Counted from the stretch's first letter, positions 1-12,965 are shown. The stretch: 64,000 bases of DNA from Glandiceps talaboti (GCF_964340395.1 NC_135571.1:15417221-15481220), one strand, 5' to 3'. The notes: generated from the sequence alone by a model not told the origin. A program made the numbers and translations.

Positions 1-1140
1 TTAAAGTGTTGAGGGCAATATGCTAAAAGCAGAGAAAAATGTGATAATATGATTAATGAGTCGTGGGTGATATTCTTAACTTTTACACATTAGAAAATCT
101 CATGATTTACATTTTGAAACTTAGTCAGGTGTCTGACATTGAGACAAAATGGAAGCATGGATCCATGATGGAATTGCCGCGTTCCACAACAGACAACCGA
201 GGTTCCAGGAACACACTTAAAAATACAAGTCGATATAATATTAGGGTTCGGCAGGATTCATCAAACTCCAGAAATGTCAGCAAAATACAAGACAAGATGG
301 TCACATACCTAACGTGGAAGAGTTGTCAAATTTGTCGTCGGAGTATGTCCATTGTGGAAATGAGTAATTGCCGCTATTACAGAGGGAAGTATGAGGTCAC
401 GGAAATTGAAATGGAGGTCCTTCCCAGTGATAATAAAAACTAAGACACAACTCTGTCATAGGTTATATATATACATGTAATACCCCTACCCATGGGTTAT
501 ATTTCCATGCCCTAACCAAGGTTTGGACTGAAAGAACAATAGTGTAAGCCGTTTGTTTTTCTGTTGAATTGGGCAACGTAGCACACTTGGATGGTATACC
601 ACGTACACAAGTGGCTGCAACCATAGACCCTAAACAAAACTTAGCCCAAGATAAAACTAGCAGAGACCAGTTTACATTAGTCTAGAGGCTAAGTTACCGT
701 CTTCTGAAGTTGTCTTCCAAATTCCAAATTCTTTTTTCAATAGTTCCAACGTTTAGCCTCTAGACTTTAAATTCGTGACCTGTATTTGAGAACAAAGGGT
801 TGTCGTAGTCTACTTTCCTTTATATGTGTCATGATCATTACAAACATCTCTAAGAGTTACGGTTGTAGATGCATTTAAGGTTATCATTAAGTAGTTGGGA
901 CTCATTTTTGGCCACGCCAACTGAGAAATATATAAAGTTCATTTCTCCATGGCCTCAACTCTATGTAGATGGAATTTTAGGTTATCGTGTGCCAGTGTTA
1001 TGGAAGGTGTTATTTACATTATGTACTTTCGGATTAGTGTAATTAGTGTTTAGAAGTAAAAACTTGCTGAAAAAAAACGCAGTTTACGTTTGCCCCTTAA
1101 TATGTTATAAGCCTTCTTACTAGATGGTACAAACAGCTTA
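1..1140. other. Unassigned non-coding stretch (left edge, probably anoctamin intron)
   Basis: I recognise no gene here. A 126-codon open frame (63-443, +) has no family resemblance, no flanking splice pattern that I trust and no membrane or domain features, so I do not call it a gene. A 14-bp perfect inverted repeat (agtctagaggctaa at 679-692 and its complement at 753-766) is separated by about 60 bp. The stretch lies upstream of an anoctamin exon that begins in mid-protein, so it is probably intron of that gene. Confidence 0.4.
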
Positions 1141-1638
1141 CAGCCCTCTTCTGAGTGACAAATGCAAGCTACACCCTTATTTGTCACTCAGAAGCGGGCT
1201 GTAACCTTTGTATGTATGTATGTATGTATGTATGTATGTATGTATGTATTTATGCTTGTATGTATGCGTGTGTGTATGCGTGTGTGTATGCGTGTATGCA
1301 TGTGTGTATGCATGTGTGTATGCATGTGTGTATGTATGTATGTATGTATGTATGTGTGTATGTATGTATGTATGTGTGTATGCATGTGTGTATGCATGTG
1401 TGTATGCATGTATGCATGTATGCATGTGTGTATGCATGTGTATGCATGCATGCATGTGTGTGTATGTATGTATGTATGTATGTATGTATGTATGTATGTA
1501 TGCATGTGTGTATGTATGTATGTGTGTATGTATGTATGTATGTATGTGTGTGTATGTATGTATGTATGTGTGTATGTATGTATGTATGTATGTATGTATG
1601 TATGTGTGTGTGTATGTATGCATGTATGTATGTATGTA

Positions 1639-1671
<33 letters not shown>

Positions 1672-2090
1672 ATGTATGTATGTATGTATGTATGTATGTA
1701 TGTATGTATGTATAATGTAAATGACTTTAAAGTCAAAAACCACTCGACCGATTGCCTTGGTATTTGGTTGGTTCATTACTTATGGTGTGTATAGATGGGA
1801 AATTGTTTAAATGAAAATGATCACATCTGAAATGTGTGTTTTGGGTCAAAAAACATGTAAAAAAAACAAACCAACAACTTATACTTCAAACCTACTGGGC
1901 AGATTGGTCTAAAATTTGGTTGGAATGTTTCATGGTTTGTTTCACTTCTGCATTCATGACAAAATTGACATAATTAACTATGGAGTCAGAGTAAAAGTTA
2001 GTTTTCGTATTTTGACTCTGCCTTGTACATCTTGGATTTACATTTAACAAAAGTTATGTTGTTGTTTTTTAAAAATCAATTTTGTCCATT
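1141..2090 (+). mobile_element. Hairpin + TGTA microsatellite + core dispersed element, copy A
   Basis: A near-perfect hairpin (arms 1141-1163 and 1179-1201, 23 bp with one mismatch, 15-nt loop) is followed by a TGTA/TGCA microsatellite (1208-1713). A unique core follows from about 1714 to 2050. The core matches 60270-60480 in long blocks, such as aaagtcaaaaacc, then the words actgggcagattggt and aatttggt. This hairpin, microsatellite and core order recurs elsewhere in the window. No coding capacity is visible; the element is inferred to be non-autonomous. Confidence 0.6.
1208..1713. repeat. TGTA-type microsatellite (~505 bp)
   Basis: This is a tetranucleotide tract of tgta mixed with tgtg and tgca. 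It lies inside the dispersed element described above. Open frames reading MYVC or YIHT repeats on either strand are products of the repeat. Confidence 0.95.
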
Positions 2091-2096
2091 TGTCAC

Positions 2097-4857
2097 ACAG
2101 AAATAAAGTATGGGTGATATAGAAATAAAGTATAGGTGATATAAATAAAGTATGGGTGATATAAATAAAGTATGGGTGATATAAATAAAGTATGGGTGAT
2201 ATAAATAAAGTATGGATGATACAGAAATAAAGTATGGGTGATATAAATAAAGTATGGGTGATATAAATAAAGTATGGATGATACAGAAATAAAGTATGGG
2301 TGATATAAATAAAGTATGGGTGATATAAATAAAGTATGGGTGTTATAAATAAAGTATGGGTGATATAAATAAAGTATGGGTGATATAAATAAAGTATGGG
2401 TGATATAAATAAAGTATGGGTGATACAGAAATAAAGTATGGGTGATATAAATAAAGTATGGGTGATATAAATAAAGTATGGGTGATATAAATAAAGTATG
2501 GGTGATATAAATAAAGTATGGGTGATATAAATAAAGTATGGGTGATACAGAAATAAAGTATGGGTGATATAAATAAAGTATGGGTGATATAAATAAAGTA
2601 TGGGTGATATAGAAATAAAGTATGGGTGATATAAATAAAGTATGGGTGATATAAATAAAGTATGGGTGATATGAATAAAGTATGGGTGATATAAATAAAG
2701 TATGGGTGATATAAATAAAGTATGGGTGATATGAATAAAGTATGGGTGATATAAATAAAGTATGGATGATATGAATAAAGTATGGGTGATATAAAAAAGT
2801 ATGGGTGATATAAATAAAGTATGGGTGATATAGAAATAAAGTATGGGTGATATAAATAAAGTATGGGTGATATAAATAAAGTATGGGTGATATGAATAAA
2901 GTATGGGTGATATAAATAAAGTATGGGTGATATGAATAAAGTATGGGTGATATAAATAAAGTATGGGTGATATGAATAAAGTATGGGTGATATAAATAAA
3001 GTATGGGTGATATAAATAATGTATGGGTGATATGAATAAAGTATGGGTGATATAAATAAAGTATGGGTGATATAAATAAAGTATGGGTGATATAAATAAA
3101 GTATGGGTGATATAAATAAAGTATGGATGATATGAATAAAGTATGGGTGATATAAAAAAAGTATGGGTGATATAGAAATAAAGTATGGGTGATATAAATA
3201 AAGTATGGGTGATATAAATAAAGTATGGGTGATATGAATAAAGTATGGGTGATATAAATAAAGTATGGTTGATATAGAAATAAAGTATGGTTGATATAAA
3301 TAAAGTATGGGTGATACAGAAATAAAGTATGGGTGATATAAATAATGTATGGGTGATACAGAAATAAAGTATGGGTGATATAAATAAAGTATGGGTGATA
3401 TGAATAAAGTATGGTTGATATAGAAATAAAGTATGGGTGATATAAATAAAGTATGGGTGATATAAATAAAGTATGGGTGATATGAATAAAGTATGGGTGA
3501 TATAAATAAAGTATGGGTGATACAGAAATAAAGTAATAAAGTATGGGTGATATAAATAAAGTATGGGTGATATGAATAAAGTATGGGTGATATGAATAAA
3601 GTATGGGTGATATAAATAAAGTATGGGTGATATAAATAAAGTATGGGTGATATAAATAAAGTATGGGTGATATAAATAAAGTATGGGTGATATAAATAAA
3701 GTATGGGTGATACAGAAATAAAGTATGGGTGATATAAATAAAGTATGGGTGATATAAATAAAGTATGGGTGATATAAATAAAGTATGGGTGATATAAATA
3801 AAGTATGGGTGATATAAATAAAGTATGGGTGATATAAATAAAGTATGGGTGATACAGAAATAAAGTATGGGTGATATAAATAAAGTATGGGTGATATAAA
3901 TAAAGTATGGGTGATATAAATAAAGTATGGATGATATGAATAAAGTATGGGTGATATAAAAAAGTATGGGTGATATAAATAAAGTATGGGTGATATAAAT
4001 AAAGTATGGGTGATACAGAAATAAAGTAATAAAGTATGGGTGATATAAATAAAGTATGGGTGATATAAATAAAGTATGGGTGATATGAATAAAGTATGGG
4101 TGATATAAATAAAGTATGGGTGATATGAATAAAGTATGGGTGATATAAATAAAGTATGGGTGATATGAATAAAGTATGGGTGATATAAATAAAGTATGGG
4201 TGATATAAATAATGTATGGGTGATATGAATAAAGTATGGGTGATATAAATAAAGTATGGGTGATATAAATAAAGTATGGATGATATGAATAAAGTATGGG
4301 TGATATAAAAAAAGTATGGGTGATATAAATAAAGTATGGGTGATATAGAAATAAAGTATGGGTGATATAAATAAAGTATGGGTGATATAAATAAAGTATG
4401 GGTGATATGAATAAAGTATGGGTGATATAAATAAAGTATGGTTGATATAGAAATAAAGTATGGTTGATATAAATAAAGTATGGGTGATACAGAAATAAAG
4501 TATGGGTGATATAAATAATGTATGGGTGATACAGAAATAAAGTATGGGTGATATAAATAAAGTATGGGTGATATGAATAAAGTATGGTTGATATAGAAAT
4601 AAAGTATGGGTGATATAAATAAAGTATGGGTGATATAAATAAAGTATGGGTGATATGAATAAAGTATGGGTGATATAAATAAAGTATGGGTGATACAGAA
4701 ATAAAGTAATAAAGTATGGGTGATATAAATAAAGTATGGGTGATATGAATAAAGTATGGGTGATATGAATAAAGTATGGGTGATATAAATAAAGTATGGG
4801 TGATACAGAAATAAAGTATGGGTGATATGAATAAAGTATGGGTGATATAAATAAATC
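2097..4857 (+). repeat. 20-bp minisatellite array (~135 units) with AATAAA in each unit
   Basis: The unit is ataaataaagtatgggtgat (20 bp), with 22-bp variants carrying cagaa or tagaa and occasional 18-bp variants. Every unit reads AATAAA on the + strand, the sense strand of the anoctamin gene. A longer-range duplication is visible: rare variants (ggttgatatag at 3267 and 4440; aagtaataaag at 3531 and 4704) recur about 1173 bp apart. The array ends 160 bp before an anoctamin exon, so it is intronic. The 838-codon open frame on the - strand is an artefact of 20-bp periodicity (60 bp = 20 codons). Confidence 0.95.
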
Positions 4858-4862
4858 ATTGT

Positions 4863-4926
4863 ATCAGTGCAATAAGATTGTAAATGGATCTATAAATTAT
4901 ATGTCACTAACGATTATTGCACTGAT
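4863..4926. other. Inverted repeat (possible hairpin) between satellite and exon
   Basis: The 13-bp arms atcagtgcaataa (4863-4875) and ttattgcactgat (4914-4926) are perfect complements with a 38-nt loop. They sit between the end of the 20-bp array and the anoctamin exon acceptor. No function can be assigned. Confidence 0.7.
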
Positions 4927-5017
4927 GCGGCAAAATAATGGTGACAAATAAATTCTGGAGCTGTGTCTTGTGCAAAGAGTTGCTAATAATCCACTTATAT
5001 CATTCTCTCTGTTATAG

Positions 5018-5211
5018 GCATTTGTAATTGCAATCACTTCAGAATTCATTCCTAGATTGGTGTACATCTATGAGTACAGTCAGACTGGTGGTCTGGAAGG
5101 CTACGTCAACAATTCTCTGTCATTCTTTAATACAACCCAGTTTGCAGATGGAACAGCTCCCAATGATAAGACTTATCCACAGACAGGAGAAGGCATTGTT
5201 GACATTTGCAG
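5018..5211 (+). CDS. Anoctamin (TMEM16) family protein, third-last exon
   Basis: Anoctamins are membrane proteins of ten transmembrane segments acting as calcium-activated chloride channels or lipid scramblases. This exon starts after a gttatag acceptor in phase 0 with [20 protein letters not shown], the family's hallmark late transmembrane segment. It continues [15 protein letters not shown], the extracellular loop with potential N-glycosylation sites (NNS, NTT), and ends ...GIVDIC plus two bases of an Arg codon before donor gtcagt. The loop resembles the ANO3-ANO7 group; I cannot assign a subtype. Joining to the exon at 12198 gives ICRYKDYR, matching the conserved family stretch. The 5' exons lie left of the window. 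The following intron is about 7.0 kb, mostly 34-bp satellite. The exon's 3' end, including the donor, is tandemly duplicated just downstream (5235-5280). Confidence 0.92.
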
Positions 5212-5280
5212 GTCAGTTTTGTCAGTTTGACAGTAGAAGGCAGTGTTGACATATGCAGGTCACTTTTATGTCAGTTTGAC
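5189..5280 (+). repeat. Tandem duplication of exon 3' end and splice donor
   Basis: The segment agaaggcattgttgacattt... (5189-5231) is repeated with a few substitutions at 5235-5280 (agaaggcagtgttgacatat...). The second copy carries gcag/gtcact in place of gcag/gtcagt, so it is a weakened duplicate donor. Using it would read through the first donor. Confidence 0.85.
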
Positions 5281-5900
5281 TTCAGGTGTGATAAAAGATT
5301 AAATATTTGTTGGTTGATAATGGAGTGAGAAAGCAAGTCCAATCAGGGGCACGAGGCAACAATTCTGGTGAAACCCGAAAATGATAATGATGTGATACAG
5401 GTAATAAAGGCCCAAGTTAGCAATTAGTCATATTTACATACTTACTTCTTTATTTATACTATATTTTAATACACGTCTACACATATTTGTTATTTTGGAT
5501 ATAAGGCCAAAAATGGAATGATTGGAAATATTATATGTATGTACATGTACTTGTACACTTTTTGGTCTTTTAAAAAAATGAAACATTTTTAAATAATCGC
5601 ACAAAAAGTTTATATAAATATGGAAACCTCCAAAAAAGAATAAAGAAAAAGAAAGTATACGGATGGATTTAGTCTGTAATGCTTTATCTGTTACCAACAT
5701 TAATGGAACATGATCATGATGCAAAATCGACGCTATAGTGCGCTCGCGACAGCTGATGCGCTGTGCTGATTGCTGTGGTTGAGCTCAAACGCATTCCTTG
5801 CTTAACTAGTAATACAGAGGGGTAGGACACGGCATCGAATAAACCAATCAGGATGCTTCAAATCAAACATGTGACCCATGAATTTTCTCTTGATTCTTAG
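5281..5900. other. Intronic stretch without recognised features
   Basis: This is the 5' part of the large anoctamin intron. It is AT-rich single-copy sequence with a small GC-richer patch near 5725-5790. I see no exon, RNA gene or clear repeat. Confidence 0.5.
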
Positions 5901-8900
5901 TATTTGTACTGACAGGACATTGTACTATATTTAGTATTTGTACTGACAGGACATTGTACTATATTTAGTCCCCGCCGGACGAAGTCCGGGACGGGACTTA
6001 TGTATTGGGTTCCGTCCGTCCGTCCGTCCGTCCGTCTGTGCGTCCGTCCGTCCGTCCGTCCAGAGCCGTTTCTTGGAGATGCCTGGACTGATTTTTTCAA
6101 ACTTGGTACAGGGGCAACATACAATGGCATACATATGCATGTCAATTTGTTTCATGATACGATCCAATATGGCCACCTAGCAGCCATTTTGTTTGTGAAT
6201 TTTCCATGTCCAAAGCCACAACTCAGACATGCTTGAACAGATCTCATTCAAAGTTGGCATTAGGACAGTGTTCTATGACATACATGTGCATATCCATTTT
6301 CGTCATGATACAATTCGATATGGCTGCCTGGCAGCGATTTTGTTGGTGCAGTTTTCATGTCCAAAGCCATAACTCAGACATTCTTGAACTGGTCTCTCCC
6401 CCCCCCCCCCATACCCGACCCATCCTTTATTGTTGAATGGTTTATACCATCATGTCATCTTGAAGAGTAGGCATGTCCCATGTCCAACGAGGAGACACAA
6501 CATGAGTAGGCATGTTCCATGTCCAATGAGCAGACACAACATATCTAAGTCTGTTTGATTTAGGTTCACAAGTATTGTTGTGTGATCAGAGTAGTGATAT
6601 CAAGAAAATGACAACATAAACTGCCAGTTCCTTAAAACCCAATCATAGCGGGGAATATGACTTGTTAGTATTTGTACTGACAGGATATTGTACTATATTT
6701 AGTATTTATACTGACTGGATATTGTACTATGTTTAGTATTTGTAATGACAGGATATTGTACTATGTTTAGTATTTGTACTGACAGGATATTGTACTATAT
6801 TTAGTATTTGTACTGACAGGATATTGTACTATATTTAGTATTTGTACTGACAGGACATTGTACTATATTTAGTATTTGTACTGACAGGATATTGTACTAT
6901 ATTTAGTATTTGTACTGACAGGATATTGTACTATATTTAGTATTTGTACTGACAGGATATTGTACTATATTTAGTATTTGTAATGACAGGACATTGTACT
7001 ATATTTAGTATTTGTACTGACAGGACATTGTACTATATTTAGTATTTGTACTGACAGGATATTGTACTATATTTAGTATTTGTACTAACAGGATATTGTA
7101 CTATATTTAGTATTTATACTGACAGGATATTGTACTATATTTAGTATTTGTACTAACAGGACATTGTACTATATTTAGTATTTGTACTGACAGGATATTG
7201 TACTATATTTAGTATTTGTAATGACAGGACATTGTACTATATTTAGTATTTGTACTGACAGGATATTGTACTATATTTAGTATTTGTACTGACAGGATAT
7301 TGTACTATATTTAGTATTTATACTGACAGGATATTGTACTGTATTTAGTATTTATACTGACAGGATATTGTACTATATTTAGTATTTATACTGACAGGAT
7401 ATTGTACTGTATTTAGTATTTGTACTGACAGGATATTGTACTATGTTTAGCATTTGTACTGACTGGATATTGTACTATATTTAGTATTTGTACTGACTGG
7501 ATATTGTACTATATTTAGTATTTGTACTGACAGGATATTGTACTATGTTTAGCATTTGTACTGACAGGATATTGTACTATATTTAGTATTTGTACTGACT
7601 GGATATTGTACTATATTTAGTATTTGTACTGACAGGATATTGTACTATGTTTAGCATTTGTACTGACAGGATATTGTACTATGTTTAGTATTTGTACTGA
7701 CAGGATATTGTACTATATTTAGTATTTGTACTGACAGGATATTGTACTATGTTTAGTATTTGTACTGACAGGATATTGTACTATATTTAGTATTTGTACT
7801 GACAGGATATTGTACTATGTTTAGTATTTGTAATGACAGGATATTGTACTATGTTTAGTATTTGTACTGACAGGACATTGTACTATATTTAGTATTTGTA
7901 CTGACAGGACATTGTACTATATTTAGTATTTGTACTGACAGGATATTGTACTATGTTTAGTATTTGTACTGACAGGATATTGTACTATGTTTAGTATTTA
8001 TACTGACTGGATATTGTACTATGTTTAGTATTTGTAATGACAGGATATTGTACTATGTTTAGTATTTGTACTGACTGGATATTGTACTATATTTAGTATT
8101 TATACTGACTGGATATTGTACTATATTTAGTATTTGTACTGACAGGATATTGTACTATGTTTAGTATTTGTACTGACAGGATATTGTACTATGTTTAGTA
8201 TTTGTACTGACTGGATATTGTACTATGTTTAGTATTTGTAATGACAGGATATTGTACTATGTTTAGTATTTATACTGACTGGATATTGTACTATATTTAG
8301 TATTTGTACTGACAGGATATTGTACTATGTTTAGTATTTATACTGACTGGATATTGTACTATGTTTAGTATTTGTAATGACAGGATATTGTACTATATTT
8401 AGTATTTATACTGACTGGATATTGTACTATATTTAGTATTTGTACTAACAGGATATTGTACTATATTTAGTATTTGTAATGACAGGATATTGTACTATAT
8501 TTAGTATTTGTAATGACAGGATATTGTACTATGTTTAGTATTTGTACTGACAGGATATTGTACTATATTTAGTATTTATACTGACTGGATATTGTACTAT
8601 GTTTAGTATTTGTAATGACAGGACATTGTACTATATTTAGTATTTGTACTGACAGGATATTGTACTATATTTAGTATTTGTACTGACTGGACATTGTACT
8701 ATATTTAGTATTTGTAATGACAGGATATTGTACTATATTTAGTATTTGTACTGACAGGATATTGTACTATATTTAGTATTTGTACTGACAGGACATTGTA
8801 CTATATTTAGTATTTGTACTGACAGGATATTGTACTATATTTAGTATTTGTACTAACAGGATATTGTACTATATTTAGTATATGCACTGACAGGATATTG

Positions 8901-11900
8901 TACTATATTTAGTATTTGTACTGACAGGATATTGTACTATGTTTAGTATTTGTACTGATAGGATATTGTACTATGTTTAGTATTTGTACACACACGATAT
9001 TGTACTATATTTAGTATTTGTACTGACAGGATATTGTACTATATTTAGTATTTGTACTGACAGGATATTGTACTATATTTAGTATTTGTAATGACAGGAT
9101 ATTGTACTATATTTAGTATTTGTACTGACAGGATATTGTACTATATTTAGTATTTGTACTGACAGGATATTGTACTATGTTTAGTATTTGTACTGACAGG
9201 ATATTGTACTATATTTAGTATTTGTACTGACAGGATATTGTACTATGTTTAGTATTTGTACTGACAGGATATTGTACTATATTTAGTATTTATACTGACA
9301 GGATATTGTACTATATTTAGTATTTGTACTGACAGGATATTGTACTATATTTAGTATTTGTACTGACAGGATATTGTACTATATTTAGTATTTGTACTGA
9401 CAGGATATTGTACTATATTTAGTATTTGTACTGACAGGATATTGTACTATATTTAGTATTTGTAATGACAGGACATTGTACTATATTTAGTATTTGTACT
9501 GACAGGATATTGTACTATATTTAGTATTTGTACTGACAGGATATTGTACTATATTTAGTATTTGTACTGACAGGATATTGTACTATATTTAGTATTTGTA
9601 ATGACAGGACATTGTACTATATTTAGTATTTGTACTGACAGGATATTGTACTATATTTAGTATTTGTACTGACAGGATATTGTACTATATTTAGTATTTG
9701 TACTGACAGGACATTGTACTATATTTAGTATTTGTACTGACAGGATATTGTACTATATTTAGTATTTGTAATGACAGGATATTGTACTATATTTAGTATT
9801 TGTAATGACAGGACATTGTACTATATTTAGTATTTGTACTGACAGGATATTGTACTATATTTAGTATTTGTACTAACAGGATATTGTACTATATTTAGTA
9901 TATGCACTGACAGGATATTGTACTATATTTAGTATTTGTACTGACAGGATATTGTACTATATTTAGTAATTGTAGTAACAGGACATTGTACTATATGTAG
10001 TATTTGTACTAACAGGATATTGTACTATATTTAGTATTTGTACTGACAGGATATTGTACTATATTTAGTATTTGTACTGACAGGATATTGTACTATGTTT
10101 AGTATTTGTACTGACAGGATATTGTACTATATTTAGTATTTGTACTGACAGGATATTGTACTATATTTAGTATTTGTACTGACAGGATATTGTACTATGT
10201 TTAGTATTTGTAATGACAGGACATTGTACTATATTTAGTATTTGTAATGACAGGACATTGTACTATATTTAGTATTTGTACTGACAGGATATTGTACTAT
10301 GTTTAGTATTTGTACTGACAGGATATTGTACTATATTTAGTATTTGTACTAACAGGATATTGTACTATATTTAGTATTTGTACTGACAGGATATTGTACT
10401 ATATTTAGTATTTGTAATGACAGGACATTGTACTATATTTAGTATTTGTACTGACAGGATATTGTACTGTATTTAGTATTTGTACTGACAGGATATTGTA
10501 CTATATTTAGTATTTGTACTGACAGGATATTGTACTATGTTTAGCATTTGTACTGACAGGATATTGTACTATGTTTAGTATTTGTACTGACAGGACATTG
10601 TACTATGTTTAGTATTTGTACTAACAGGATATTGTACTATATTTAGTATTTGTACTAACAGGATATTGTACTATGTTTAGCATTTGTACTGACAGGATAT
10701 TGTACTATGTTTAGCATTTGTACTGACAGGATATTGTACTATGTTTAGTATTTGTACTGACAGGACATTGTACTATGTTTAGTATTTGTACTAACAGGAT
10801 ATTGTACTATATTTAGTATTTGTACTGACAGGATATTGTACTATGTTTAGCATTTGTAATGACAGGACATTGTACTATGTTTAGTATTTGTACTGACAGG
10901 ACATTGTACTATGTTTAGTATTTGTACTAACAGGATATTGTACTATATTTAGTATTTGTACTGACAGGACATTGTACTATATTTAGTATTTGTACTGACA
11001 GGATATTGTACTATATTTAGTATTTGTACTGACAGGATATTGTACTATATTTAGTATTTGTACTGACAGGATATTGTACTATATTTAGTATTTGTACTGA
11101 CAGGATATTGTACTATATTTAGTATTTGTACTGACTGGACATTGTACTATATTTAGTATTTGTACTGACAGGATATTGTACTATATTTAGTATTTATACT
11201 GACAGGATATTGTACTATGTTTAGTATTTGTACTGACAGGACATTGTACTATATTTAGTATTTGTAATGACAGGACATTGTACTATATTTAGTATTTGTA
11301 CTGACAGGATATTGTACTATGTTTAGTATTTGTACTGACAGGACATTGTACTATATTTAGTATTTATACTGACAGGATATTGTACTATGTTTAGTATTTG
11401 TACTGACAGGATATTGTACTATGTTTAGTATTTGTACTGACAGGATATTGTACTATATTTAGTATTTGTACTGACTGGATATTGTACTATATTTAGTATT
11501 TGTACTGACAGGATATTGTACTATATTTAGTATTTATACTGACAGGATATTGTACTGTATTTAGTATTTATACTGACAGGATATTGTACTATATTTAGTA
11601 TTTGTACTGACAGGATATTGTACTATATTTAGTATTTATACTGACAGGATATTGTACTATGTTTAGTATTTGTACTGACAGGATATTGTACTATGTTTAG
11701 TATTTGTACTGACAGGATATTGTACTATATTTAGCATTCGTACTGACAGGATATTGTACTATGTTTAGCATTTGTACTGACAGGATATTGTACTATGTTT
11801 AGTATTTGTACTGACAGGACATTGTACTATATTTAGTATTTGTACTGACAGGATATTGTACTATATTTAGTATTTGTACTGACAGGATATTGTACTATAT

Positions 11901-12132
11901 TTAGTATTTGTAATGACAGGATATTGTACTATATTTAGTATTTGTACTGACAGGATATTGTACTATATTTAGTATTTGTAATGACAGGATATTGTACTAT
12001 ATTTAGTATTTGTACTGACAGGATATTGTACTATATTTAGTATTTGTACTGACAGGATATTGTATTATATTTAGTATTTGTACTAACAGGACATTGTACT
12101 ATATTTAGTATTTGTACTGACAGGATATTGTA
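5901..12132 (+). repeat. 34-bp minisatellite array (~163 units), interrupted by an insertion
   Basis: The 34-bp unit begins agtatttgtactgacagga and continues tattgtactatattt. Two units stand at 5901-5968, then a foreign element (5969-6664), then about 160 more units to 12132. Unit variants are simple point changes (ggacatt/ggatatt, tttgta/tttata, actgac/aatgac/actaac), and mixed variants along the array suggest repeated local duplication. The array lies wholly inside one anoctamin intron and stops 65 bp before the next exon. Because 34 is not divisible by 3, no long open frame results. Confidence 0.96.
5969..6664 (+). mobile_element. Hairpin + CCGT microsatellite + tandem core element inserted in the satellite
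   Basis: The 34-bp satellite is split by 696 bp. The insert starts with a GC-rich hairpin (gtccccgccggac 5968-5980; gtccgggacgggac 5984-5997), followed by a (ccgt)n tract (about 6012-6061). Two diverged copies of a core of about 150 bp follow (about 6090-6245 and 6246-6395); both contain catgtccaaagcca and actcagaca. TTAG flanks both ends (5965-5968 and 6665-6668), consistent with a 4-bp target duplication. No protein is encoded. Similar hairpin-microsatellite-core architecture occurs at 1141, 24084 and 60038, although the sequences differ. Confidence 0.7.
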
Positions 12133-12197
12133 CTCTTTCTTATCAAATATCTGACAAAGGCTACAATAACCTGTTGTTTCTCATTTTGCAATTTTAG

Positions 12198-12303
12198 ATA
12201 TAAGGATTATCGCCAGTCACCATGGGATCCTTATCCCTACTCGCCAACCTTACAATATTGGCATGTACTGGCTGCCAAGTTGGCTTTTGTTATTGCTTTT
12301 GAG
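12198..12303 (+). CDS. Anoctamin (TMEM16) family protein, penultimate exon
   Basis: The acceptor is caattttag and the donor gag/gtaagt. The reading frame continues from 5211 (phase 2) and encodes [13 protein letters not shown] then [25 protein letters not shown] and the YWH(V/I)LAA(K/R)LAF segment are signature anoctamin sequence: the end of the extracellular loop and the start of the last transmembrane helix. The exon ends in phase 0. The intron to the next exon is 365 bp (12304-12668); it is plain AT-rich sequence and the only short intron in the visible part of the gene. Confidence 0.93.
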
Positions 12304-12668
12304 GTAAGTGATGTAATTTATTCCATCAACAAGACCATGCTCATAGCAACAACTAAATGATCACATTTTTTTGCAGAGATAACAGAGATTAATAGACAAG
12401 TGAATAAACATTAAAAAAAAAAATGTAAATGTGCCTAGCAACATGACCACACCCATAGCAACAGTCAAATGAGCACATATATTGCATTTTGAGCAAGGAG
12501 TGGAGATCCAGACTTAAAGGTGAACATACAATACAAAGAACAATATTCAAGCAATGAATAATTAGCCATGTCCGCTACATCAGATTTTGATCATATTGAG
12601 TAATGTACGTGATTATGATGATTTCAATACTAGGGATAATCTATTTATTTCTGTTTTATTCTCTACAG

Positions 12669-12902
12669 CATGTTGTGTTTTTCTTGAAATGGCTGATTGA
12701 CTATCTTGTACCTGACGTCCCACAGAAAGTACAAGATCAAATCAAACGTGAGAATTACCTTGCACGTGAGGCTCTTTATCAAGTCTCTTTGAATATAAAG
12801 GCAGTCCAAGAACAAGGTCAAAATGCTGCTGACGTAATCGCTAAGAATCAAGTTGACAAACATGCTGAACCTGGAAATGTAACATATGAAGCCTCTATGT
12901 AA
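12669..12902 (+). CDS. Anoctamin (TMEM16) family protein, terminal exon with stop
   Basis: After acceptor ttctctacag the frame reads HVVFFLKWLIDYLVPDVP, completing the last transmembrane helix. The cytosolic tail follows, starting QKVQDQIKRENYLAREAL, and ends ...TYEASM with TAA at 12900-12902. The VPD(V/I)P..(V)..QIKRE.YLA pattern is the conserved family C-terminus and is closest in feel to ANO3-ANO7 members. The tail after the conserved block is about 40 residues and polar, with no recognised motif. The stop is followed by three different minisatellites. Possible poly(A) signals (AATAAA type) occur near 14272 and 14313, so two or three arrays may be in the 3' UTR. Confidence 0.93.
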   Translation, partial: HVVFFLKWLIDYLVPDVPQKVQDQIKRENYLAREALYQVSLNIKAVQEQGQNAADVIAKNQVDKHAEPGNVTYEASM

Positions 12903-12965
12903 AAGAAACTACTACTGCAGTTGGTCTATGCATCCCAGGTTATATAGTGACTTGAACAATTTTTA

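Noticed and set aside
63-443. 126-codon open frame
   Set aside because: No recognisable domain, no homologue that comes to mind and no splice or promoter support.
2343-4859. 838-codon open frame on the - strand
   Set aside because: It is made only of the 20-bp satellite (60 bp = 20 codons without stop); rich in repeated YHPYFI text, with no coding context.
5901-12132. CRISPR-like repeat array
   Set aside because: Units are contiguous 34-bp repeats with no unique spacers, in an animal gene intron.
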